The notes beneath the pieces are model-generated. The model made no database searches, was not told where the DNA came from, and was given only the letters and a program-made list of their open reading frames with translations. 8,940 bases of DNA from NCBI GenBank assembly GCA_030632765.1, contig DAOVUC010000051.1, forward strand, positions 1 to 8,940, given 5' to 3'. Position numbers and translations under genes: made by a program. The stretch is from Candidatus Dadabacteria bacterium (GTDB lineage Bacteria > Desulfobacterota_D > UBA1144 > Nemesobacterales > UBA2774). This document shows positions 1 to 6,357 of this stretch, piece by piece; positions within the stretch are counted from its first letter, which is position 1; every line of letters begins with the position of its first letter.

Positions 1-1662
1 ATCACTGAGCTTATGAATGACACATTCCAATCGGTTCAGCAGGTTTCTATAATTGAACGCTCAGGTGTTCTGCCACAGACAATTTATCTGGATTATTCGC
101 AAGACGTACTAGCTTCCTACGGCATAGTTCCCGCTCACATAAAACAGGTTTTAAACGCCCGGAATATAACTTTGCCCGGAGGGACAATTGAGATCGACGG
201 CACTGAAGTTATCATCTATCCCACTGGACAATTTACAAGCGTAGAAGAAATTGGAAACACTATAGTTACTCAAACATCTGACAACACCCCGGTGTACCTT
301 CGCGATTTGGGAGAACTCGTAAGAGGGTATCAAAGTCCCCCTAATATGTTGAATTTCTACAATTGGCAGGATGAATCAGGCAACTGGCATAGAAGCAGGG
401 CTATTACACTTGCAGTTCAAGTGCGATCGGGGGATCAAATTCAGCGCTTTGGAGCCGCACTCGATCAGGCCATTTTGGAGCTCAAAACGCTACTACCCGA
501 AGATCTGATAATTGCTAAGACTTCTAACCAGCCAGAGCAGGTAAGTGAAAATTTGTCCCTATTCATGACTGCATTGGTCGAGGCGATTATCCTTGTTGTA
601 ATAATTGCTTGGATAGGATTTCGTGAGTGGCGCTCTGCTCTTTTGCTGGCATTCTCGATTCCCCTCACACTAACCATGACATTCGGCTTAATGTATTTTC
701 TGGGAATAGACCTTCAGCAAGTTTCCATTGCAAGTCTGATTATTGCGCTCGGACTCCTTGTAGATGACCCGGTCGTAGCAAATGACGCCATAAAGAGCAA
801 CCTGGCAATCGGTCACCCGCCTCTGATCGCTTCCTGGCTTGGACCAACCAAGCTCGCTCGCGCCATTATGTTTGCTACAGCCACAAACGTAGTAGCCTAT
901 ATTCCTTATCTTCTTTTAACCGGAACTACGGGTGAGTTCTTATACAGTCTTCCTATCGTAATAGCAGCGGCTTTAATAGCTTCGAGAATAGTTTCTATGA
1001 CATTTGTTCCCCTTCTGAGCTTCTATTTACTTAAGCCCAAAAAGAATGAGGCTTCATTAGAGGACAAACGGAAACAAGGTTTTAGCGGATTTTATTATAA
1101 AGTTACCAAATACGCGATCGATAACAGGAAAAGGGTCCTAGTTCTTTCTCTTGTATTTTTTGTAATAGGAGGCATCATTGCAAGCACGCTAAAAACATCT
1201 TTCTTCCCGCTCGACGTTCAGTACCTGTCATACGTGGATGTCTGGACACCCAATGAGTCCTCGCTCGCTTCCACAAACGAGAGTGCTACCAAAGCTGAGA
1301 ATATAATTAAAGAGGTCGTAGCAACATATAGCAAAGAAAAAAAGAAGAAGAACGTACTTTATTCCGTTACATCCTTCATAGGAGCTGGGAGTCCCAGGTT
1401 CTGGAGCACAGTTGCTCCTCAGCAGCAACAAAGAAACTATGCTCAATTGTTAATACAATTAAATGATAAGAACGATACTCCTGTGCTTGCTCCGTTATTT
1501 CAACAAGCACTCTCCTCAGAGATCCCGGGAGCGCGGCTTGAGGTAAGACAGATTCCGTTAAATGCTGTTGATTATCCGATCGAAATTCACCTCTCCGGAA
1601 GAGCGGATATTAATACAGACCGTGAAATTGAAGCCAAAGACATAGCAACTTTAAGAAAATGA
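1..1662 (+). CDS. RND efflux transporter permease, N-terminal part; 5' end outside window, ends at in-frame TGA
   Basis: Inner-membrane, proton-driven RND pump (AcrB/HME superfamily), expected to export small molecules or metals through a tripartite channel. The frame is open from base 1, so the ATG at 13 is an internal Met; by comparison with roughly 1,050-residue RND pumps, some 150-200 N-terminal residues with TM1 lie upstream. Visible are a porter segment (codons 1-180), TM2-TM6 (about codons 183-345), the TM4 signature LGLLVDDPVVANDAI with the paired proton-relay aspartates at 763-768, TM7 (about codons 377-397), and the start of the second periplasmic half. The LVDDPVV motif and the GHPPLIASWLGPTK loop point to an uncharacterised RND subgroup rather than AcrB itself. 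The frame stops at TGA 1660-1662 inside a porter domain, where no RND protein normally ends, and continues in the same frame in the next entry. The substrate cannot be predicted. Confidence 0.88.
   Translation: MTELMNDTFQSVQQVSIIERSGVLPQTIYLDYSQDVLASYGIVPAHIKQVLNARNITLPGGTIEIDGTEVIIYPTGQFTSVEEIGNTIVTQTSDNTPVYLRDLGELVRGYQSPPNMLNFYNWQDESGNWHRSRAITLAVQVRSGDQIQRFGAALDQAILELKTLLPEDLIIAKTSNQPEQVSENLSLFMTALVEAIILVVIIAWIGFREWRSALLLAFSIPLTLTMTFGLMYFLGIDLQQVSIASLIIALGLLVDDPVVANDAIKSNLAIGHPPLIASWLGPTKLARAIMFATATNVVAYIPYLLLTGTTGEFLYSLPIVIAAALIASRIVSMTFVPLLSFYLLKPKKNEASLEDKRKQGFSGFYYKVTKYAIDNRKRVLVLSLVFFVIGGIIASTLKTSFFPLDVQYLSYVDVWTPNESSLASTNESATKAENIIKEVVATYSKEKKKKNVLYSVTSFIGAGSPRFWSTVAPQQQQRNYAQLLIQLNDKNDTPVLAPLFQQALSSEIPGARLEVRQIPLNAVDYPIEIHLSGRADINTDREIEAKDIATLRK
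1660..1662 (+). other. In-frame TGA interrupting the RND permease gene
   Basis: The reading is ...ACT TTA AGA AAA TGA GCC CAA GAT CTG GAA..., giving LRK-stop-AQDLETILRDIPETL. Both sides are in the same frame (frame 1 of the window) and both are RND sequence, so no bases are gained or lost; a single substitution (for example CGA or AGA to TGA) would suffice. The other six gene ends in the window use TAA or TAG, and none of those genes has an in-frame TGA. That argues against genome-wide TGA reassignment but leaves a local mutation, a sequencing error or readthrough open. Confidence 0.85.
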
Positions 1663-1683
1663 GCCCAAGATCTGGAAACTATA

Positions 1684-2697
1684 TTGCGTGACATACCGGA
1701 AACGCTATCAGTCAGGAACGACTGGTTTGAGGAAAGCTTTATTGTTAGACTCGAAGTCGATCCCGACCGTGCAAATCTTTCAGGCATAACCAATCAGGAT
1801 GTTGCTCTTTCAGCAGTAACGGGTCTAAGCGGTTATCAGCTTACGAACTTTATAGAGGGTGATAAAAGCATTCCAGTAAATGCCAGGCTCCGAATAGATG
1901 AGCGCGCCGAATTGTCAGATCTCGAAAATCTATATGTTTATGGAATAGAGAATCAGGAGAAAATACCGCTTCTTGAGGTTTCAACAATTAAATACGCAAT
2001 GGATACCTCCAGAATAATTAGACGAGAGCATTTCCGCACCATCACCGTGATCGCTTTTCCGACTCCTAACGCTCTAACTTCAACAATATTAAAGAAAGCT
2101 GATAAGGAAATTCAGAGCTTCATAGAAGACTTGCCCCCCGGATACAAACTAGTATGGGGCGGAGAAAGAGCCAAGCAGCAACAAGGTTTTAGAAATCTAA
2201 CTATGATATTGCTGATTTCAATCACCGCCATTTTTCTTGCGTTGTTATTCCAATTTAATAATGCTATCAAACCATTATTGGTGTTCGCTGCTGTGCCTTA
2301 TGGAATTGTCGGGTCCCTCCTGGCACTGGTCATCATGGGTGAGCCTTTTAGCTTTATGGCTTATTTAGGTATTGCCAGTCTCGTGGGAGTTATAGTGAGT
2401 CATGTAATTGTACTCTTTGATTACATAGAAGAGATGCACAAAAAAGGCGAGCCTTTTAAAGATTCTCTTCTTGACGCGGGGGTACAGCGTTTAAGACCGA
2501 TTCTTATAACTGTTGGTGCCACTATACTTGCGCTCTTCCCTCTAGCTATCCACGGAGGCCCGCTTTGGCAACCACTATGCTACGCGCAGATCGGCGGTCT
2601 GGCGCTAGCAACTATAATTGAACTTGTACTAGTCCCTGTCTTTTATGCAATCTTTGTCCTGGATCTTAAGATTGTGAAGTGGGAAACCAACAAATAA
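1684..2697 (+). CDS. RND efflux transporter permease, C-terminal part (same gene, downstream of the in-frame TGA)
   Basis: Continuation of the pump gene; the homologous frame actually resumes at 1663, and 1684 is only the first possible start, a TTG with no convincing ribosome-binding site. It carries the rest of the periplasmic porter and docking region (DPDRANLSGITNQDVALSAVTGL, then LPPGYKLVWGGE) and TM8-TM12 (about 2200-2680). TM10 reads GVIVSHVIVLFDYIEEM, with Ser-His where AcrB has Lys940 and many RND pumps have Asn. The tail PLWQPLCYAQIGGLALATIIELVLVPVFYAIFVLDLKIVKWE looks like an intact native C-terminus. Alone this half has six helices and no TM4 aspartates, so it should not pump. Either the gene is a recent pseudogene, or the two halves are one intact protein with a sequence error or stop readthrough. 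The 3' end converges on pntB. Confidence 0.82.
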   Translation: MRDIPETLSVRNDWFEESFIVRLEVDPDRANLSGITNQDVALSAVTGLSGYQLTNFIEGDKSIPVNARLRIDERAELSDLENLYVYGIENQEKIPLLEVSTIKYAMDTSRIIRREHFRTITVIAFPTPNALTSTILKKADKEIQSFIEDLPPGYKLVWGGERAKQQQGFRNLTMILLISITAIFLALLFQFNNAIKPLLVFAAVPYGIVGSLLALVIMGEPFSFMAYLGIASLVGVIVSHVIVLFDYIEEMHKKGEPFKDSLLDAGVQRLRPILITVGATILALFPLAIHGGPLWQPLCYAQIGGLALATIIELVLVPVFYAIFVLDLKIVKWETNK

Positions 2698-2700
2698 ATT

Positions 2701-2736
2701 ATTCTTATCCGGGTCTAATCCGGTCTAAGATAAGGA
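2701..2736. terminator. Weak hairpin between convergent RND and pntB genes
   Basis: TTCTTATC (2702-2709) can pair with GATAAGGA (2729-2736) with one G-T wobble, and an inner CGG/CCG pairing (2710-2712 with 2720-2722) is possible. On the minus strand the hairpin is followed by an A/T-rich tract near the RND stop codon, so it could end pntB transcription. There is no clean T-run on either strand. An imperfect tandem repeat, CCGGGTCTAA then CCGGTCTAA, forms the loop. Position supports a terminator; the structure is only modest. Confidence 0.3.
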
Positions 2737-2789
2737 AACATCTAGAAAAAGAATGAAGTTTCATATAGAAGGAATATGATCAAGAAAAA

Positions 2790-4199
2790 CTAACCAAGCT
2801 CCTCTTTAACACACTGAACCGTATCCTCAACCATCTTCTTCCCGTCACCGAATAGCATAAGAGTATTATCAGCTGCAAATAGAGGATTAGGGATACCTGC
2901 AAACCCTGGGCTTAGGCTACGTTTGATTATAACTACTGTCTTTGAGTAATCCACGTCCAGAATAGGCATACCCGCTATAGGACTATCGGGATCAGTCCTG
3001 GCAACCGGATTTACAACATCATTAGCACCAATAACAATTGTAACATCAACCTGTTTAAAACTCGGGTTGATCTCGTCCATATCTTTTAGCCTTTCATAGG
3101 GAATGTCGGCCTCGGCCAAGAGTACGTTCATGTGTCCGGGCATACGCCCCGCAACCGGATGAACTCCAAACTCCACTATTGTACCGTTGCCTTCCAGCAG
3201 ATCAAACAACTCCCTCACTGCATGCTGCGCCTGAGCGGCTGCCATCCCGTATCCGGGCACTATGCAAACCCTTTTAGCTCCTTCGAGCAGCATTGCAACC
3301 TCTTCAGGTGAAGTTGACTTGACCTTTCCTTCGTATACCTCATCAGCAGAAGGTCCCCCTTCTGTAACCGTAAAAGTTCCAAAGAGCACATTTACCAGCG
3401 ATCGGTTCATGGCCTTACACATGACAAGTGTAAGTATTATTCCAGAAGCCCCTACCAAAGTTCCAGCTATAATCAATACGCTGTTAAACAGTACGAATCC
3501 TGCAGCCGCAGCAGCGAGTCCGGAGAATGAATTAAGCAGAGCCACCACAACCGGCATATCAGCTCCGCCAATTGGAATCACGACCAGTATCCCGAGCACA
3601 GAAGCAACTATTACCATCAGCCAATAAGGGATTGAGGAATCAGGATACTGAACCAACATATAACCAAAAATTAAAATTACTATTGTTAGAACTACTTTTA
3701 CAATTTGATCGCCCGGATAGCGTACAGAGCCGCCATTTGTTAGTCCTTGAAGTTTTCCAAATGCTACCAAGCTGCCCCAGAAAGTAATAGCTCCGATAAA
3801 ACCCGATGCGAATGTTGAAATAGAAAACTGGGCATTCATTGGTATGGCACCAGCGGCACCTTTTAAGCCTATTACCTCAAATAATACCGCTCCGGTTACA
3901 AGAATAGAGGCAAGCCCTCCAAAACCGTTAAATAAAGCAACCAGCTGCGGCATAGCGGTCATTTGAATCCTGACTGCCAAAACTGCTCCAATGCCGCCTC
4001 CTACAACAATACCTGCGAGGATTATTCCGTAACCAACTATTTTTTGATCAAGTAACGTGATGACAATAGCCAATAACATCCCGAGAGAGCCTAGAAGGTT
4101 TCCCCTCACAGCAGTTCTTGGATGCGAAAGACCTTTAAGGCCGAAGATAAACAAACTAGCTGCTACTAGATAAGCTATATTTACAAGTCCGGGAGACAT
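2790..4199 (-). CDS. pntB: Proton-translocating NAD(P) transhydrogenase, beta subunit
   Basis: Catalyses, with PntAA and PntAB, the proton-gradient-driven hydride transfer from NADH to NADP+, supplying NADPH. This 469-residue subunit contributes the membrane domain II helices (about residues 5-275) and the NADP(H)-binding domain III (about 305-469). Diagnostic features are GGADMPVVVALLNSFSG (211-227), CKAMNRS (261-267), the NADP-binding GYGMAAAQAQ (316-325), GVHPVAGRMPGHMNVLLAEA (345-364), GANDVVNP with Asp394 (391-398), KRS (426-428) and GFAGIPNPLF (432-441). Asn91 stands at the position of the E. coli proton-path His91, and Asn223 matches E. coli Asn222. The length is normal. The start is set by an AAGGA-type site within the last pntAB codons. 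The gene begins only 3 bases after the pntAB stop, so it is probably translationally coupled. It ends in TAG. Confidence 0.96.
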   Translation of the reverse strand: MSPGLVNIAYLVAASLFIFGLKGLSHPRTAVRGNLLGSLGMLLAIVITLLDQKIVGYGIILAGIVVGGGIGAVLAVRIQMTAMPQLVALFNGFGGLASILVTGAVLFEVIGLKGAAGAIPMNAQFSISTFASGFIGAITFWGSLVAFGKLQGLTNGGSVRYPGDQIVKVVLTIVILIFGYMLVQYPDSSIPYWLMVIVASVLGILVVIPIGGADMPVVVALLNSFSGLAAAAAGFVLFNSVLIIAGTLVGASGIILTLVMCKAMNRSLVNVLFGTFTVTEGGPSADEVYEGKVKSTSPEEVAMLLEGAKRVCIVPGYGMAAAQAQHAVRELFDLLEGNGTIVEFGVHPVAGRMPGHMNVLLAEADIPYERLKDMDEINPSFKQVDVTIVIGANDVVNPVARTDPDSPIAGMPILDVDYSKTVVIIKRSLSPGFAGIPNPLFAADNTLMLFGDGKKMVEDTVQCVKEELG

Positions 4200-4202
4200 T
4201 CC

Positions 4203-4484
4203 TTAGTCCTTCCTTTTAAACATTTCTAACATTCTATTTGTTACCATGAAGCCGCCTACAACGTTAATGGTTGCGAGCACAACAGCAATAAAACCAAGCC
4301 CAGCAGTTAGCCAAGTTTGTTGAGCACCTGCTGATAAGATAGCACCAATTAAGATAATTCCGGAAATAGCGTTTGAACCTGACATTAAAGGCGTATGTAG
4401 AGTAGGAGGAACTTTAGTAATAACTTCAAAGCCTACAAATGCTGCTAAAACAAATATTGCAAAAACCATTGCAAAGCTATCCAT
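4203..4484 (-). CDS. pntAB: NAD(P) transhydrogenase, alpha-2 membrane subunit
   Basis: Small membrane piece (93 residues) corresponding to the C-terminal helices of the E. coli PntA chain. It has three predicted helices (about residues 3-22, 36-56 and 59-82) and the conserved segment KVPPTLHTPLMSGSNAISGI (24-43). His30 in this segment is at the conserved alpha-2 histidine position that has been proposed to take part in proton transfer in the Thermus-type enzyme. It joins PntB to form the proton-conducting domain II. The start is supported by GAGGTG (minus strand, 4497-4492) seven bases before the ATG. It lies 27 bases after pntAA and 3 bases before pntB, clearly in one operon. A separate alpha-2 polypeptide marks the split, three-gene type of transhydrogenase found in many bacteria. 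Confidence 0.94.
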   Translation of the reverse strand: MDSFAMVFAIFVLAAFVGFEVITKVPPTLHTPLMSGSNAISGIILIGAILSAGAQQTWLTAGLGFIAVVLATINVVGGFMVTNRMLEMFKRKD

Positions 4485-4511
4485 GACAATACACCTCGCT
4501 ATATATGATCT

Positions 4512-5660
4512 TTAAAGACCCAAACTTTCTTTCACCCGCTCATTAACAACCTTACCGTCGTCAGTAACTAGTGATTCTTTTAGTATTTCATCTTCTAAAT
4601 CAATGCTTAACTCCTCTTCTTTGACCATCAAGAGAAGAAGATTGGCAATATTTTTGGCATACATTTGACTTGCATGATAAGGTACGCTAGAAGGTACATT
4701 TACAGCACCAATTACCTTAACCCCATTTTTGTCAACCGTTTCTCCAGCTTTTGTAACTTCACAGTTTCCGCCGCTTTCAGCAGCTAGGTCAACAATTACA
4801 GACCCGGGCTTCATTCCGGCGACCATTTCTTCAGTAATAAGAACAGGTGCTTTTTTGCCCGGTACAGCAGCAGTTGAAATCACCGCATCGCTTTCTGCTA
4901 CTACTTTTGCCATCAACTCACGCTGTTTCTTATAGAACTCCTCGTCCATAGCCTTAGCGTAACCACCCTTATCTTCAGACTCTCCAGTATCGAGTTCCAG
5001 TTCAACAAATTTGGCTCCCAAACTTTGCACCTGCTCTTTTACAGCCGGGCGTATGTCGTAAGCCGACACAATAGCCCCAAGACGGTTACAAGTGGCAATA
5101 GCCTGAAGCCCTGCAACACCGCCTCCAATTACTAAGACGCGTGCGGGAGTTATTGTACCAGCAGCGGTCATCATCATAGGAAACATTCTGGGGAGTGAAT
5201 CAGCAGCAATCAGAGCAGCTTTATACCCTGCTATATTTGCCTGGGAAGAAAGAACATCCATACTCTGTGCGCGTGTAATCCTAGGAACAAGTTCAAGGGC
5301 AAAAGCTTTTACTTTATTAGAAGCAAGAGACTTAACAGCATCAGCGTTTGATAAAGCATCCATCAAACCTATAACAATCTTCCCTTTTTTAAGAGCCTTA
5401 AAGTCCTCGGAATCAGATTCGGGGTTGGTGCCTACAGCTCTAATTTGTAAAATGACCTGAGCTTTGTCAAAGACTTGCGCACGGTCTGAGATCACAGCTC
5501 CCTGATCCTCATAGAGCTTGTCAGGGAAACCTGCTTCAAGTCCCGCGCCGGATTCTATATGAATCACAAATCCCGCCTTTTGAAGAGAAGGGACAGTCTT
5601 TGGAACTATTGCAACTCGCCTCTCTCCTGGAAATGTTTCTTTTGGAATTCCAACTATCAT
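4512..5660 (-). CDS. pntAA: NAD(P) transhydrogenase, alpha-1 NAD(H)-binding subunit
   Basis: Soluble domain I of the transhydrogenase (382 residues), which binds NAD(H) and passes hydride to PntB-bound NADP+. It belongs to the alanine dehydrogenase/PntA fold. It starts with MIVGIPKETFPGERRVAIVP, and has RITRAQSMDVLSSQANIAGY (127-146), in which Arg127, Gln132 and Asp135 match the catalytic RQD loop described for Rhodospirillum rubrum. The Rossmann motif GGGVAGLQAIAT is at 179-190, with Asp202 of YDIRP as the likely adenosine-ribose ligand. STAAVPGKKAPVLI and VDLAAESGGNCE are also typical. There are no C-terminal membrane helices; these are encoded by pntAB. It is the first gene of the operon. 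The ribosome-binding site is poor (AAGGGA about 14 bases upstream), but homology supports this ATG. Confidence 0.96.
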   Translation of the reverse strand: MIVGIPKETFPGERRVAIVPKTVPSLQKAGFVIHIESGAGLEAGFPDKLYEDQGAVISDRAQVFDKAQVILQIRAVGTNPESDSEDFKALKKGKIVIGLMDALSNADAVKSLASNKVKAFALELVPRITRAQSMDVLSSQANIAGYKAALIAADSLPRMFPMMMTAAGTITPARVLVIGGGVAGLQAIATCNRLGAIVSAYDIRPAVKEQVQSLGAKFVELELDTGESEDKGGYAKAMDEEFYKKQRELMAKVVAESDAVISTAAVPGKKAPVLITEEMVAGMKPGSVIVDLAAESGGNCEVTKAGETVDKNGVKVIGAVNVPSSVPYHASQMYAKNIANLLLLMVKEEELSIDLEDEILKESLVTDDGKVVNERVKESLGL

Positions 5661-5710
5661 TTTTTATTCTAATTCCCTTAATGTGATCTTAATAAAAATT
5701 AGAGAGAAAA

Positions 5711-5739
5711 TTTATACCTGTAAATTTTAAAGAACACAA
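5711..5739 (-). promoter_or_regulatory. Candidate promoter for the pntAA-pntAB-pntB operon
   Basis: On the minus strand TTGTGT (5739-5734) is followed after 17 bases by TATAAA (5716-5711), about 50 bases before the pntAA start. The -10 and spacing are good but the -35 matches the TTGACA consensus at only three positions, and the leader is AT-rich, so chance matches are likely. I see no clear operator or riboswitch in the 212-base gap 5661-5872, and no gene. Confidence 0.35.
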
Positions 5740-5827
5740 CACTTGACCAAGAATACTAAAATTATTTTTCTAAATACACTGTTGCATAAAACTAAGGAAA
5801 CGAATAAACACAATATCGCTCAACGCA

Positions 5828-5885
5828 AGAAAAAACAGGATTTAAATCCGTTGATAATCACATTTTGGAGGTTTAATGATTATCA
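5828..5885 (-). terminator. Probable terminator behind the DUF2007 gene
   Basis: Two symmetric elements lie at the 3' end of the minus-strand gene. A perfect 9-bp inverted repeat, TGATAATCA (5852-5860) and TGATTATCA (5877-5885), overlaps the last codons and the stop. Just beyond it is the palindrome GGATTTAAATCC (5838-5849), followed on the minus strand by TG and six T residues (to 5830). The short palindrome plus T-run resembles a weak intrinsic terminator that would insulate the pnt operon from the upstream gene. Confidence 0.45.
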
Positions 5886-6223
5886 CTTTTAGAGTTTTGA
5901 TCATTCTTGCCTCCGGGCGAATACAATCCTAGAGTAAAAAAACTGATCAAAAATTTAAATACGTCATAGGCTTTCGGGGGTTCTTTATCTTCAATATCTA
6001 GAAACTCCGCGTCCTTTATTACACTTTGTATTATTTGTTTTGCATCCTCATAATACTCCTCGGGCACCATTACGGTTTTTGCATTAAAGTAACTCATATA
6101 AACCCCGGAATACAGTGAGCCAAAATTATCATTCTGGACATAAAACGGAACTTCATCCGCCTCGAGAACGCTCTTTATAAAGACAAGCTCTGATTCATTA
6201 GAAGGTATGTAGAGTTTTTTCAT
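5873..6223 (-). CDS. DUF2007-type small protein with hydrophobic C-terminal segment
   Basis: A 116-residue protein. Residues 1-70 resemble DUF2007: MKKLYIPSNESELVFIKSVL, then EADEVPFYVQNDN and the VMVPEEYYEDAKQII strand-helix ending. Family members are small alpha/beta proteins related to the PII-like fold and annotated only as putative signal-transducing proteins; no biochemical role is established. The last third differs: an acidic linker (74-84), a hydrophobic stretch (about 88-101, KFLISFFTLGLY) too short for a confident membrane helix, and a polar tail. No strong ribosome-binding site precedes the ATG, but the Met-Lys-Lys-Leu-Tyr start is typical. It is divergent from the multicopper oxidase gene and co-oriented with pnt, but separated from pnt by a 212-base gap and a likely terminator. 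A functional link to either neighbour is unproven. Confidence 0.75.
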   Translation of the reverse strand: MKKLYIPSNESELVFIKSVLEADEVPFYVQNDNFGSLYSGVYMSYFNAKTVMVPEEYYEDAKQIIQSVIKDAEFLDIEDKEPPKAYDVFKFLISFFTLGLYSPGGKNDQNSKSDNH

Positions 6224-6285
6224 CTATATTATTTTATTCAACCCCGAATATTGTATATCTATATGATTAGTATACGTATTACCTA

Positions 6286-6316
6286 TTGACATTATAGTCT
6301 ATTTAGAGAACATAAT
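6286..6316 (+). promoter_or_regulatory. Candidate promoter for the multicopper oxidase gene
   Basis: A consensus TTGACA (6286-6291) is followed by CATAAT (6311-6316), five of six matches to TATAAT, with a rather long 19-base spacer. It would give a leader of about 35 bases ending in a good Shine-Dalgarno sequence (AAAGAGGA, 6346-6353). The long spacer is typical of promoters needing an activator or DNA twisting, as with MerR-type control in metal-responsive genes, but no matching dyad was found, so this is speculative. Confidence 0.45.
6291..6296 (-). promoter_or_regulatory. Candidate -10 box for the DUF2007 gene
   Basis: The minus strand reads TATAAT here, a perfect -10 hexamer about 68 bases before the ATG at 6223. 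No good -35 is visible; the best is CTATTA at 6318-6313 with a 16-base spacer. It overlaps the last base of the plus-strand TTGACA of the divergent oxidase promoter. Confidence 0.35.
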
Positions 6317-6357
6317 AGCTGGCGATAGTTATTTTTGCGAAATCCAAAGAGGATAGA

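Noticed and set aside
1660..1720. The TGA might encode selenocysteine
   Set aside because: RND pumps have no catalytic Cys or selenocysteine at this porter position, and I see no convincing SECIS-like stem-loop just downstream.
1684..2697. The C-terminal pump half as an independent gene
   Set aside because: The only early start is TTG without a good ribosome-binding site, and homology continues upstream to 1663 in the same frame. It lacks the TM4 proton-relay half.
3262..3787. Plus-strand open frames inside pntB
   Set aside because: They lie antisense to a strongly conserved gene and their translations resemble no protein; they are by-products of pntB codon use.
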